Counted from the first letter of the stretch, positions 47,312-57,936 are shown. The stretch is DNA of 58,156 nucleotides from Candidatus Yanofskyibacteriota bacterium (GCA_943359335.1 CALRHC010000004.1:1-58156); one strand, 5' to 3'. Notes: a model not told the origin generated them from the sequence alone. Program-made: numbers and translations.

Positions 47312-47339
47312 TTGAACTTCTTAAGTAGTAATGTATAAT
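47312..47339 (+). promoter_or_regulatory. miaA promoter giving a leaderless mRNA
   Basis: TTGAAC (47312-47317), 16 nt, TATAAT (47334-47339). Seven nt later is the ATG at 47346, so the transcript should begin at or next to the start codon. Confidence 0.65.
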
Positions 47340-47345
47340 CAAGCT

Positions 47346-48257
47346 ATGAATTTGTCAAATACCAATTTACCCAAGGTTATTACAATTCTCGGTATTACCT
47401 CTTCTGGTAAAACAAGCCTTGCAATAGAACTCGCCAAAAAATTTAATGGCGAGGTAGTTTCGGCTGATTCTAGGCAAATATATAAAGAATTTAATATTGG
47501 CACAGCCAAGCCCGAGGGTGTTTGGGAAAATGAAAAGTTTGTATACAAAGGAATAACTCATTATTTGATTGATGAAGTTGACCCAACAGAAGATTTTACG
47601 CTTTCTCAATACCAAAAGTTAGCTACCGAAAAACTAAAAGAAATTGCTTCGCGCAACAAAGTTCCATTTTTAATTGGTGGTACTCCGCTATATTTAAAAG
47701 CTGTTTTAGAAAACTGGAACATACCCGAAGTTAAACCTAATTTACGCCTTCGCCAAGAACTAGAACAAAAAGATGTTTTAGAGCTTTTTAATATATTAAA
47801 AGAAAAAGACCCCGAAGCTGCTTTAATTACTGGTAACACTAATAAAAGAAGAATAATAAGAGCCTTAGAAGTTATAGCCGAAACCGGCGAAAAATTTTCT
47901 AACCAGCGGAAAATTGGTAAGCTAGTTTTTGATTCTTTAAAAATTGGTATAAAAATAGAAAAAGAAGAATTGGTTAAAAAAATAACCCAAAGAACTAAAG
48001 AAATGTTTAAAAAAGGTTTAGCCGAAGAAGTAAAACAATTAAGCGAAAAATATGGTTGGAATATTACCCCAATGCAAAGTATTGGCTACCAAGAATTTAA
48101 AGATGAAACTAATTTAGATAAAATAGAAAATTTAATAATACAAAACACACTCGCCTACACCAAACGGCAAACAACGTGGTTTAAAAAAGATAAAGATATA
48201 GTTTGGGTAACTTCGCCAAAAGAAACCGAAGAAAAAATAAAAAGTTTTTTGAAATAA
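47346..48257 (+). CDS. miaA: tRNA dimethylallyltransferase
   Basis: 303 residues from ATG 47346; the earlier ATG (47331) lies inside the promoter. P-loop GITSSGKTSLA at about 14-24 (GPTASGKT in most), then VVSADSRQIYKEFNIGTAKP and the HYLIDEVDP motif, GGTPLYLKAVL, and RRIIRALEVIAETG. It prenylates A37 of tRNAs reading U-starting codons, giving i6A. C-terminal TKRQTTWFKKDKDIVWV is typical. Confidence 0.96.
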   Translation: MNLSNTNLPKVITILGITSSGKTSLAIELAKKFNGEVVSADSRQIYKEFNIGTAKPEGVWENEKFVYKGITHYLIDEVDPTEDFTLSQYQKLATEKLKEIASRNKVPFLIGGTPLYLKAVLENWNIPEVKPNLRLRQELEQKDVLELFNILKEKDPEAALITGNTNKRRIIRALEVIAETGEKFSNQRKIGKLVFDSLKIGIKIEKEELVKKITQRTKEMFKKGLAEEVKQLSEKYGWNITPMQSIGYQEFKDETNLDKIENLIIQNTLAYTKRQTTWFKKDKDIVWVTSPKETEEKIKSFLK

Positions 48258-48262
48258 AAAAA

Positions 48263-48284
48263 GAGAGCACATTTCTGTGCTCTC
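48263..48284 (-). terminator. Terminator of the 48313 gene
   Basis: GAGAGCAC-AGAAAT-GTGCTCTC followed by TTTTTTTATTTC on the minus strand; also close to the convergent miaA stop. Confidence 0.8.
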
Positions 48285-48312
48285 AAGACTCTGGCTATTT
48301 GGAACTGACCGA

Positions 48313-48774
48313 CTAGCGATTCAGAATCGCCATAATCTCATCCAGTTTAGCTGTTTGTTCAGCAATACTGGCAACGTGCTTCTCGTGTTTTTCCTTCGCT
48401 TCGTGGAGTATAGTCTGAAGAGAAGAAAAGATGTCGAGAATTGGGAGACAGCCTAGCATGACAATAGAGTCATTCTCACTGGTGGGACAAATCTCTTTAT
48501 CCCTTGCTGTGAAAATATTACCCTTATCGTCTAGGTAAACACTCAATTCCCCATCAATAAGACCGATCCCCACAGCCCTTTTTGAAACAGTGCCACCTCT
48601 TTCGTTTTGGAACAACAACGGAGAGACCACGTACCTCACCAGTGGTCTCAGTGTGTTCATCAACGCTTTTAGAACTTCCCAGTACTTTTTTGCCAACTCC
48701 AGGTCCTCTGGGTGGCCAGTAACATTGAGACTGTGAAGCGTCTGGCCTTTGGGGGCGCTGTTGGACGTATCCAT
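48313..48774 (-). CDS. Hypothetical 153-residue protein with SD
   Basis: Not recognised. Helical start (GHPEDLELAKKYWEVLKALMNTLRPLVRYV), a beta-rich middle (AVGIGLIDGELSVYLDDKGNIFTARDKE) and a helical C-terminus with KEKHEKHVASIAEQTAKLDEIMAIL. AGAGGAGCTGAC precedes the ATG. Single-gene unit between miaA and gatB. Confidence 0.58.
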   Translation of the reverse strand: MDTSNSAPKGQTLHSLNVTGHPEDLELAKKYWEVLKALMNTLRPLVRYVVSPLLFQNERGGTVSKRAVGIGLIDGELSVYLDDKGNIFTARDKEICPTSENDSIVMLGCLPILDIFSSLQTILHEAKEKHEKHVASIAEQTAKLDEIMAILNR

Positions 48775-48898
48775 TGTCAGCTCCTCTTATGGTTTTGCCC
48801 TATAAAGGGCAGGTTTTTATGAGAAAGAACATAGCCGATTTGACTATGTTCTAAGTATAAACTATTTAACGCTTAATGTCAATATAAACGCTATTTAA

Positions 48899-48931
48899 GC
48901 CCAGTAACGTACATTTGTATGCGTTACTGGG
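48899..48931. repeat. GTAACG hairpin repeat, copy B (end of gatB)
   Basis: GCCCAGTAACG...CGTTACTGGG as in copy A (9689-9722), loop TTTG instead of TTCG. It contains the gatB stop codon and the last two sense codons. Confidence 0.75.
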
Positions 48932-50417
48932 TAAGCAATTCTTTTAATATTTCCTCTCCAACTTGTGGGTTAGCTTTGCCTTTAGTAGCTTTCATTAACT
49001 GGCCGACTAAAAATTTAATAGATTCTACTTTGCCTTTTTTATAATCCTCTACTGGTTTTGGATTTGCCGCAATAACCTCTTGAGCCGATTTTTTAATTTC
49101 TTCTATATCACTAACCTGCCCTAAGTTTTTGTCTAGTAAAATTTGGTGAGGATCTTCGCCTGTGTTAAACATTTCTGCCAAAATTGTTTGTGCCGCCGAA
49201 GAAGATATTTTGCCTTGGTGGATTAAAATAATAAGTTCGGCAAAATCTTCGGGATTAATAAGTAAACCAGAAACTTTTCCTTTAGATTCCGAAAGTAGTT
49301 TCTGTAATTCAGTAATTAAGTAATTAGATGAAAGTTTAATTAACTTTTGCTTTATGGAAGCATCTTCAATTTTTTCATCTATAAACCAACTTTCCAGTTC
49401 TGTAATAGTTTTTTCGAAGTAATCCCCTAGTTCTTTTTCTACAGTAAGAACTTGGCTATCTTTTTGTGTAATATTATATTCACCAACAAATCTTTCGCGG
49501 CGCGAAGCTGGTAGTTCGGGCAATTCTTGTTTTATAAATTCAATTTGAGCTTTGTCTAACCTAACTGGTGGTAAATCGGGTTCAGGGAAATAACGGTAAT
49601 CGTGCGATTCTTCTTTGCTTCGTTGTGAAAAAGTTTCCGATTTATTTTCATCCCAACCCCTTGTTTCCTGTGTAACTTTTTCGCCAGCATCTAAAACTTC
49701 TGCTTGGCGTTTTATTTCGTAATCAATGGCACGTTCGCAAGCACGAAAAGAATTTAAGTTTTTAATTTCAACTTTAGTGCCAAATTTATCGGCGCCTTCT
49801 GGCATTATAGAAATATTGGCTTCTATTCTTAGCTGGCCCTTTTCCATATCGGCTTCGGAAACATTTAAATAGCGGAGTAACAACTGAAATTCTTCGCCAA
49901 ATTCTTTGGCTTCTATACCAGTTTCAATACTGGGTTCGGTTACTAATTCCATTAAGGGAACACCGGCACGATTAAAATCAACATAACTTTTTAGAGTTTT
50001 GGATTTAGGGTTTAGAATTTGCGACTCATGTATGAGTCGTCCAGTATCTTCCTCTAAATGAATTCTCTTTATTTTAATTTCTTTGCCACTAGATAATTTT
50101 AAGATACCATCTTCGCAAAAAGGTTTTTCGAATTGAGAAATTTGGTAACCTTTGGGTATATCTGGGTAAAAATAGTTTTTACGTTCGAACCAAGAGTATT
50201 CATTTATTTTAGAACCCAAAGCCAAGCCGGTTTTTATAACCTTGTGAACAGCTTCGATATTTATAACAGGCAAAGTTCCTGGGTGCGCCATACACACAGG
50301 GCAAACATTTGTATTGGGACTCGTTTCGTTAGGGTTATTAGCCGAATCACAAAACATTTTAGTTTTGGTATTCAACTCCACATGTATTTCTAACCCAATA
50401 ACCGGCTTGTATTTCAT
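48924..50417 (-). CDS. gatB: Aspartyl/glutamyl-tRNA(Asn/Gln) amidotransferase subunit B
   Basis: 497 residues from ATG 50417 (MKYKPVIGLEIHVELNTKTKMFC). Zinc cysteines (CPVCMAHPG), the kinase-like core (HLEEDTGRL, SYVDFNRAGVPLMELVTEPS) and the C-terminal tRNA-binding GatB/YqeY domain are present. It amidates Glu-tRNA(Gln) and Asp-tRNA(Asn) together with GatA and GatC, which are not in this window. Residues HESQILNPKSKTLKS (about 128-142) interrupt the usual GRLIH...SYVDF stretch and are encoded by a CCCTAAA repeat. TGCTATTAT ends 6 nt before the ATG, so the mRNA is probably leaderless. The C-terminus ends in repeat copy B. Confidence 0.95.
   Translation of the reverse strand: MKYKPVIGLEIHVELNTKTKMFCDSANNPNETSPNTNVCPVCMAHPGTLPVINIEAVHKVIKTGLALGSKINEYSWFERKNYFYPDIPKGYQISQFEKPFCEDGILKLSSGKEIKIKRIHLEEDTGRLIHESQILNPKSKTLKSYVDFNRAGVPLMELVTEPSIETGIEAKEFGEEFQLLLRYLNVSEADMEKGQLRIEANISIMPEGADKFGTKVEIKNLNSFRACERAIDYEIKRQAEVLDAGEKVTQETRGWDENKSETFSQRSKEESHDYRYFPEPDLPPVRLDKAQIEFIKQELPELPASRRERFVGEYNITQKDSQVLTVEKELGDYFEKTITELESWFIDEKIEDASIKQKLIKLSSNYLITELQKLLSESKGKVSGLLINPEDFAELIILIHQGKISSSAAQTILAEMFNTGEDPHQILLDKNLGQVSDIEEIKKSAQEVIAANPKPVEDYKKGKVESIKFLVGQLMKATKGKANPQVGEEILKELLTQ
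49988..50037. repeat. In-frame CCCTAAA repeat in gatB
   Basis: TTTTAGAGTTTTGGATTTAG and GGTTTAGAATTTGC followed by the palindrome GACTCATGTATGAGTC. Same family as the intergenic copies at 14424 and 38571. Confidence 0.65.
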
Positions 50418-50450
50418 TATCTGATAATAGCATTTTGTTTTCGTATTAAA
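50418..50450 (-). promoter_or_regulatory. gatB extended -10 promoter
   Basis: TGC-TATTAT (50424-50432) followed by CAGATA and the ATG. The region upstream is the tail of the thyX terminator; no clear -35. Confidence 0.5.
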
Positions 50451-50453
50451 AAA

Positions 50454-50479
50454 GCCCTCCAACGTTTTTGTCGGAGGGC
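50454..50479 (-). terminator. Terminator of the tmk-thyX transcript
   Basis: GCCCTCC-GACAAAAACGTT-GGAGGGC, then TTTTTTAATACG. Confidence 0.85.
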
Positions 50480-50487
50480 CAAACCTT

Positions 50488-52104
50488 TTACTTCTTTTGC
50501 AGCAAATCTAGTTTCTTTTGCGTGGCCAATTCTGCAGCCATGCGAGTAAGTTCCGGATCTTCGCCTGTGTTCACAAACCTCATTGCACCACCAATTATGG
50601 GATGAACCCCGCACAACTGCCGATGCATCTCTTTAACAATCTTCCGATAACCCGGATGACCTTGAGGAGTTGTCCGCAATTCATGTATATGAAAAGATTC
50701 ACGAGCATTCACCATAAAACGATAACGCATAAGGTTTCCCAAAAGCGTTGCATACTGTGCTTCCTCTTCGTAACTATGCTGGTTCATTGTTCTAAAAAGA
50801 CTGCTGGATATTTGGAAACATCTCTGGAACGTATCGGTAAAACCAGCTTCCTGAACAAGTTCTGTTACTTCATAACCATACGAAGGAGTAAGTCTCTGCC
50901 ACTCCCACATATCTACCATTCTATGACGCTGCAAATCCCTAAATGTTCCGTAATCGCCGATAATTTCCCATTCGTAGTGGGCTCTCTCAAGCGCTCGCCC
51001 TGGTTTGTGCCTACGATTCAACCGTCCAGCTAAAAATTCTTGCAGCACTTCTTGTTTCCGTTCTTCCGACCAATTGTCGACGATCCTGTATATTTCGGAC
51101 ATAGACATATCGCACTCGGAAAAAAGAAATTCAGAAACAAGCTCCAGCTCGTCCTTTGGTTCATAACCTACCATCGTAACCTTGGGACCAACTATTGATT
51201 CATCGGGCTTAAAATTTATTTTATCTGCCTCGTTCCATAACCGTTTTGCGATAACAGAAATCTTTTCCCTATGCGCCATACGATAAGCAACCATAGCACC
51301 ACCACGTTCGGGTAAATCCGTACGTTCAAAAAATACTCCGGCTACTTTTCTAGCTTCTTTTAGAATTTGAAGGCCAACCCTACTACACTCTTCGAGTGGT
51401 TCGGATTCCAAATGAAGAATCAAGCTTTCTATAGCCTGTGCCGAAGCCACAATTCCAACTGTAGAAGTAGTAGCTACAGGCAACACAGCCCTAACCGCAT
51501 CGCAAGCTTGGGCCCGAGTAGCCCCTAACCATGCAATGCGTGCAACTTTTTCTTTTGGTTCTTCAACTTTCTTACGCACAAATTCTGTAACGCCATGAAC
51601 CATCGCAGAATACAAAGAAAAAATATCGTCCATAACATCTACATACGTACGCCTGATACTTGGACGGAGATTTTCAGGAACGTAGTAACGGTATCTATCC
51701 CCAACCTTTTGATCGAAGAAAATATAACGAGTAGATTGTTCCAAATATGAAGCCAACCTACCCCATTCCAATTTCTTGGTTAATAAATTGGAAGCATTTT
51801 CTACCACCAAAGAAATCGGCATCAGTTGTTGAACCGAATCATCTCCAAAAGCAGTTATAACCCTGCTTAAAAGCGCGTCGGCTTTTTCTTCTGATGCCGC
51901 GAATTCATCTAGGTAAATCTGCCTCAAATCGTCGGCCCTGCGAGAAAGACGTGCCATCGCCGCCGCCACTAAAAGTGGCGAGGCTTCGCTGGTAAAAGCA
52001 TAAACGGAACCAGATGGATCTGTGACAATTCTAGAAAGATACTCCTGACCAACAGGTGTGATTACTAAGCCTGCCTCGGTTTTTTCTACATATGGATTAG
52101 CCAT
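50488..52104 (-). CDS. Tandem ThyX-like flavin-dependent thymidylate synthase
   Basis: 538 residues from ATG 52104 (MANPYVEKTEAGL), chosen by AAAGGAG 9 nt upstream. It is about twice the usual ThyX length of 220-250. The first half has TAFGDDSVQQ, WGRLASYLEQSTRYI and ARAVLPVATTSTVGI-like blocks; the second has GTFRDLQRHRMVDMWEWQRLTPSYGYE (about 385-411). The normal ThyX motif RHRxxSxNExSxRY keeps RHR but lacks the serines. Probably converts dUMP to dTMP with FAD and folate; whether one half is inactive cannot be told. Position next to tmk and a dCTP deaminase supports dTMP synthesis. Confidence 0.75.
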   Translation of the reverse strand: MANPYVEKTEAGLVITPVGQEYLSRIVTDPSGSVYAFTSEASPLLVAAAMARLSRRADDLRQIYLDEFAASEEKADALLSRVITAFGDDSVQQLMPISLVVENASNLLTKKLEWGRLASYLEQSTRYIFFDQKVGDRYRYYVPENLRPSIRRTYVDVMDDIFSLYSAMVHGVTEFVRKKVEEPKEKVARIAWLGATRAQACDAVRAVLPVATTSTVGIVASAQAIESLILHLESEPLEECSRVGLQILKEARKVAGVFFERTDLPERGGAMVAYRMAHREKISVIAKRLWNEADKINFKPDESIVGPKVTMVGYEPKDELELVSEFLFSECDMSMSEIYRIVDNWSEERKQEVLQEFLAGRLNRRHKPGRALERAHYEWEIIGDYGTFRDLQRHRMVDMWEWQRLTPSYGYEVTELVQEAGFTDTFQRCFQISSSLFRTMNQHSYEEEAQYATLLGNLMRYRFMVNARESFHIHELRTTPQGHPGYRKIVKEMHRQLCGVHPIIGGAMRFVNTGEDPELTRMAAELATQKKLDLLQKK

Positions 52105-52118
52105 CTCTGTTTTCTCCT

Positions 52119-52802
52119 TTATATGAGAGGTTGGATTTTTGCCCAAATTAAATCAGCAACTACTTCTTGTGAAAAAATATCTTTGCCATCGTCACAGACG
52201 ATGACTTCGAAATCATTTGGATAAACACGGGCTAATTCCATATAAGAAAGCCAGCTTAATTCTAAATACTCGCTGTCAACTTCGTGTATATCTTTTGCTT
52301 TTCCGCCAAGATAATCTCTTCTGGCTTTTTGTTCTATCAACCTAACTGCGATTTCGGGATTTACAGAAAGAATGAAATTTTTTGTTGGGCGTGGAATTCC
52401 TAAAAAATTGTGCTCAAAATCTAAATTCCATTCCCAAAACCTCAATCTTTCGTAGCTATCTCTAATCTTTGCTCCTTGATGTCCTAGATTAGCAGCAGTA
52501 TATCTATTAGATAAAATCACAGAACCAGATTCTAACCAATTACGAATTTCAACAGACGCACAAAACCTATCTACAGCATATAAAACAGCACCCTTCTTTG
52601 GACCAATTTCTTCTTTGGTACCCAAAAGTCCATTAAGATAAAGCTCTACTGGACCCGCAGATTTATGTCCGTATCTTGGAAAATCTACAACTTTAAAATC
52701 TATACCCTCCGCTAACAATCTCTGAGATAAAATCTGAACCTGCGTACCTTTACCCGAACCATCTATGCCATCAATCACAATCAACTTACCTTTCGAAGAC
52801 AT
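52119..52802 (-). CDS. tmk: Thymidylate kinase
   Basis: 227 residues. P-loop IDGIDGSGKGT (about 9-19), VVDFPRYGHKSAG for dTMP binding, LSNRYTAANLGHQ as the DRY-like motif, and QKARRDYLGGKAKDIHE in the lid region. Phosphorylates dTMP to dTDP. AGGAG lies 6 nt before the ATG. Its stop is 14 nt before the thyX start, so both form an operon. Confidence 0.92.
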   Translation of the reverse strand: MSSKGKLIVIDGIDGSGKGTQVQILSQRLLAEGIDFKVVDFPRYGHKSAGPVELYLNGLLGTKEEIGPKKGAVLYAVDRFCASVEIRNWLESGSVILSNRYTAANLGHQGAKIRDSYERLRFWEWNLDFEHNFLGIPRPTKNFILSVNPEIAVRLIEQKARRDYLGGKAKDIHEVDSEYLELSWLSYMELARVYPNDFEVIVCDDGKDIFSQEVVADLIWAKIQPLI

Positions 52803-52876
52803 GAGGAACTCCTTTCTTTAGGGTTTTTAAGGAACAAAATTAACTGGAGGTTAACATGGCTTTATAAAATTAAAAA

Positions 52877-52897
52877 GAGGCGCACTGGTGGCGCCTC
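52877..52897 (-). terminator. Terminator of the dCTP deaminase gene
   Basis: GAGGCGC-CACCAGT-GCGCCTC, then TTTTTAATTTT. Confidence 0.8.
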
Positions 52898-52904
52898 AAT
52901 GAAC

Positions 52905-54008
52905 TTATATAAACTGCTTTGCTAAACGAGGAACAGAAAACTCCATCGCATAACTAGAATCAGAAGAAGAATCGTAAGACATCTCGGGAATTTCCGCCAT
53001 ACATTCAAACCTTATTTTCGCTATTGGTTGTTCATCGCGCAAAACAAGGTCTTCCAGCGGACGGACTTCCAAAACTAAACTTCTGCCACAACCGTTACCA
53101 TTTAATCCCCAACCCCAACCTGGGTCAATGTATCCTGCAAAATGAGAACGAAATTCTCCACAACGTTCATCCATCGCTACCATTTCGCAAGCATAACTAG
53201 GTGGAACGCGAACCCGCTCTTTTGTTTTGAAAATATAGAAACAACCTTCTTTAAGTTGAATTTTTCCCTTATGTACTTTGAGTGGTCTAAAAAAATCTAG
53301 TGGCTGATAACCGCGAGTCTTATCCCAATCTAAAACATTGTTTACACCCAAACATTCCCAACCCACAATGTCTCCATCTAAATCTATAGTTAGGATAACG
53401 GAACCATCGCCATCTTTGATTCTTATTTCTGAATATTGAAAAGGCCTCTTGCCATCTCCATACCACATCAACTGGTTTTTCGAGAAAGATTCTACAAGTT
53501 GTTCTTCGTTAAAACGTGTATCCATATTAAAGAAACGCATTTGAGACAAAGTTGTACCCTTACTTATTTTAATTGGAAAATATTTTGGTGTAACTATCAA
53601 CCAAAGATCTCCGGAAAAGCCGGCTGGATAAATTGCATCGTACCTAGAAATTCTATCTGCCAAAACTCGCGCATGGACACCGTTACGTCCAGTGGAAGAT
53701 TTTGGATTTGCAAAAGCATACACATCTTCTGGCAAACGAAGAGATTCTTCAAGTTTTATAAGATACGCTACATTTTTTTCTAAAGGCAGATCCAAGTAGT
53801 GCCTTGAAACCTCTATTTGGCTTAAAACTTCTTCGACTGTTTCGTGGGGCCTTGGTAAAAAAATACCATCTACACGAAAAATTTCTTCGGAAATAGACAG
53901 ATCCATAGAAGCTGGACGCACATTATGTTGCGACGCACCCAATATTCTACGAGAACTTATCATTTCTTTTATTACCTGAACAGGCAAGGCTCCTTTTCCA
54001 CTTACCAT
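52905..54008 (-). CDS. Tandem dCTP deaminase-like protein (DCD family)
   Basis: 367 residues from ATG 54008 (MVSGKGALPVQVI) with AAGGAG 7 nt upstream. Two dUTPase/Dcd-fold halves: ANPKSSTGRNGVHARVLAD (about 97-115) in the first and SHFAGYIDPGWGWGLNG (about 285-300) in the second. This length and tandem layout fits the DCD family of 2'-deoxycytidine 5'-triphosphate deaminases known from alphaproteobacteria. It would supply dUTP or dUMP for ThyX. Own terminator; same strand as tmk-thyX. Confidence 0.8.
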   Translation of the reverse strand: MVSGKGALPVQVIKEMISSRRILGASQHNVRPASMDLSISEEIFRVDGIFLPRPHETVEEVLSQIEVSRHYLDLPLEKNVAYLIKLEESLRLPEDVYAFANPKSSTGRNGVHARVLADRISRYDAIYPAGFSGDLWLIVTPKYFPIKISKGTTLSQMRFFNMDTRFNEEQLVESFSKNQLMWYGDGKRPFQYSEIRIKDGDGSVILTIDLDGDIVGWECLGVNNVLDWDKTRGYQPLDFFRPLKVHKGKIQLKEGCFYIFKTKERVRVPPSYACEMVAMDERCGEFRSHFAGYIDPGWGWGLNGNGCGRSLVLEVRPLEDLVLRDEQPIAKIRFECMAEIPEMSYDSSSDSSYAMEFSVPRLAKQFI

Positions 54009-54043
54009 AAACAATCTCCTTTTTGATTTTTAGAAAGAACTAA

Positions 54044-54070
54044 AAACACGAACCAGATTGGTTCGTGTTT
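54044..54070 (-). terminator. Terminator of secE-nusG-rplK
   Basis: AAACACGAACC-AATCT-GGTTCGTGTTT. Confidence 0.8.
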
Positions 54071-54100
54071 TAGGTTAGCAATTTATTTAATCTAATTCAA

Positions 54101-54526
54101 TTACTTGGAAACCTCAATACCCATACTTCTTGCAGTTCCTTCTATAATCTTCATGGCTTGCTCTACTGTATCAGCACTTAAGTCTGGCATTTTAATTTCG
54201 GCGATTTGGCGAACTTGTTCGCGTGTAACTTTGCCTATTTTTGCCTTTAAAGGATCCTTGGCACCTTTTTCTACTTTAGCTGCTTTTTTTAATAAATCGG
54301 AAGCTGGAGGTGTTTTATATTTCAAATCGAAAGTTCTATCTTCGTAGATAGTTATTTCAACAGGAATAACATTGTCGCCTTTATCAGCAGTAGCTGCGTT
54401 AAATTTGGAACAAAAATCCTGCAAGTTTAAACCATGAGGCCCTAATGCGGTACCTACTGGTGGAGCTGGATTTGCTTTACCAGCCTGCAACTGAAGTTTT
54501 ACAACTGTTTTTATTTTTTTTGCCAT
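54101..54526 (-). CDS. rplK: 50S ribosomal protein uL11
   Basis: 141 residues. [41 protein letters not shown] with the proline-rich hinge and the C-terminal rRNA-binding helix ([20 protein letters not shown]). The binding site of thiostrepton and part of the GTPase centre. rplA, which normally follows, is absent; a terminator comes instead. Confidence 0.97.
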   Translation of the reverse strand: MAKKIKTVVKLQLQAGKANPAPPVGTALGPHGLNLQDFCSKFNAATADKGDNVIPVEITIYEDRTFDLKYKTPPASDLLKKAAKVEKGAKDPLKAKIGKVTREQVRQIAEIKMPDLSADTVEQAMKIIEGTARSMGIEVSK

Positions 54527-54532
54527 ATTTTT

Positions 54533-55078
54533 CTATATCTTTTTTATCTGTAAAAAATCTAATTCAACTGGAGTCTCTCGTCCGAACATCGAAACCAATA
54601 CTTTGATTTTACCTTTCTCTTCGTCTACAGCAGAGACCTTACCATCAAAATCTTTAAATGGACCGTCCGTTATTTTTACCGCATCTCCTACCGCAACGTC
54701 AATCTTATACTTAGGTTCGTCTATACCCATTCTGCGTTGAATTTCGTGAATTTCTTCATCGGAAACCGGAATAGGTGTAGTGCCCGAACCCACAAAGCCT
54801 GTAACGCGCGGAGTGTTTCTGGCAACATACCAAGAATCGTCTGTTACGTTCATCTCTACCAAAACATAACCCGGATAAATTTTTTCCTCTATCACACGGC
54901 GCTTGCCGTTTCTTATTTTAATTTTTTTCTCGGTAGGTACGATTACATTAAAAATTCTATCTTGCATACCTAAAGATTCAATTCTTTGTTTTAAATTGCG
55001 AGCCACCGTATCTTCGTACCCAGAGTGAGTATGAAGCACATACCAGTTTCGCCCATATTTTGATGTTTGTTTTGCCAT
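54533..55078 (-). CDS. nusG: Transcription termination/antitermination protein NusG
   Basis: 181 residues. NGN domain (NWYVLHTHSGYEDTVARNLKQRIESLGM, KIYPGYVLVEMNVTDDSWYVARNTPRVTGFVG) and KOW domain (VGDAVKITDGPFKDFDGKVSAVDEEKGKIKVLVSMFGRETPVELDF). Located 6 nt before rplK. No SD. Confidence 0.97.
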   Translation of the reverse strand: MAKQTSKYGRNWYVLHTHSGYEDTVARNLKQRIESLGMQDRIFNVIVPTEKKIKIRNGKRRVIEEKIYPGYVLVEMNVTDDSWYVARNTPRVTGFVGSGTTPIPVSDEEIHEIQRRMGIDEPKYKIDVAVGDAVKITDGPFKDFDGKVSAVDEEKGKIKVLVSMFGRETPVELDFLQIKKI

Positions 55079-55192
55079 GTTTTTCTATGAATGAAATGAA
55101 TAGTTAAAAACATGTGTCCGCCGTAGCCTTGCTTGATTCTTTATCGTTACTTGATAAATACGGGCGAAGGCGGGCCATGTTCTTTAATTTAT
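55079..55192. repeat. nusG-secE gap with CCGCCGTAGC...GGCGAAGGCGG element
   Basis: GTCCGCCGTAGCC near 55117 and GGGCGAAGGCGGGCC near 55163 are inverted around TTTATCGTTACTTGATAAA. It resembles the GC-rich repeats around the tRNA cluster. Confidence 0.5.
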
Positions 55193-55375
55193 TTAAAATA
55201 TAAATGTATTCAATAAAAACGAAAACAAATAATCTAATCCACCCAAAAAAACAGCGACTCCCAAAGATACTCCTATAACAAGCAAAGTATATCTGGTTGT
55301 TTGTTCACGAGTAGGCCAGTTAACCTTGCCTAACTCAACCCGTACGTCTTTCAAATATGATGTTAATTTACCCAT
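55193..55375 (-). CDS. secE: Preprotein translocase subunit SecE
   Basis: 60 residues: KLTSYLKDVRVELGKVNWPTREQTTRYTLLVIGVSLGVAVFLGGLDYLFS. The amphipathic helix with ELGKVNWPTREQ and a single membrane helix is the minimal SecE. It stabilises SecY. First gene of secE-nusG-rplK. Confidence 0.94.
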   Translation of the reverse strand: MGKLTSYLKDVRVELGKVNWPTREQTTRYTLLVIGVSLGVAVFLGGLDYLFSFLLNTFIF

Positions 55376-55419
55376 TTTCTTTATTATTTAAGGTTTAAAA
55401 AAAGGCCCGCAGGCCATAC

Positions 55420-55458
55420 TTGACTTTAACTATACTCCTAGGGCATACTTTCTGTCAA
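55420..55458. promoter_or_regulatory. Divergent promoters for secE and the 55496 gene
   Basis: Minus: TTGACA (55453-55458), 18 nt, TATAGT (55429-55434). Plus: TTGACT (55420-55425), 18 nt, CATACT (55444-55449). They overlap almost fully, so they probably exclude each other. Confidence 0.65.
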
Positions 55459-55495
55459 TACCATGCAGTCCAATCCTTAAAAAAGGAGGGTGGTC

Positions 55496-55714
55496 ATGCT
55501 TAACTGGCTCTTTAAACTTACACCAGGAAGAAACTATCTGCTACAGGAGATTGCTAGGCTTCGAGGAGAAAGACTTCACTTACAAGGAATGCTGCACCTA
55601 AAGGAGGTGTTCATTTGTAGACTTGCCGAAAAATACCCCGAAGTACAGAAAGAGCTCAATGAGCTCAAGCTTCCTCCTATTCGGAAAGAAGAATTCATAG
55701 ATTCTCCTGTATAA
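55496..55714 (+). CDS. Small helical protein with strong SD
   Basis: 72 residues from ATG 55496 (MLNWLFKLTPGRNYLLQEIARLRGERLHLQGMLHLKEVF), chosen by AAAGGAGGGTGGTC directly before it. One long amphipathic helix, then KYPEVQKELNELKLPPIRKEEF. Not recognised. Single-gene unit with own promoter and terminator. Confidence 0.6.
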   Translation: MLNWLFKLTPGRNYLLQEIARLRGERLHLQGMLHLKEVFICRLAEKYPEVQKELNELKLPPIRKEEFIDSPV

Positions 55715-55718
55715 GGCA

Positions 55719-55743
55719 TACGCCCCGATAAACATCGGGGCGT
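55719..55743. terminator. Terminator between the 55496 gene and gyrB
   Basis: TACGCCCCGAT-AAAC-ATCGGGGCGTA followed by TTTTAATTTTATTTTT on the plus strand. Confidence 0.85.
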
Positions 55744-55768
55744 ATTTTAATTTTATTTTTGATATTTT

Positions 55769-57936
<2,168 letters not shown>

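Noticed and set aside
50488-54014. Prophage origin of the dcd-tmk-thyX cluster
   Set aside because: No phage structural, integrase or replication genes nearby. A viral ancestry of single genes remains possible but is not shown.
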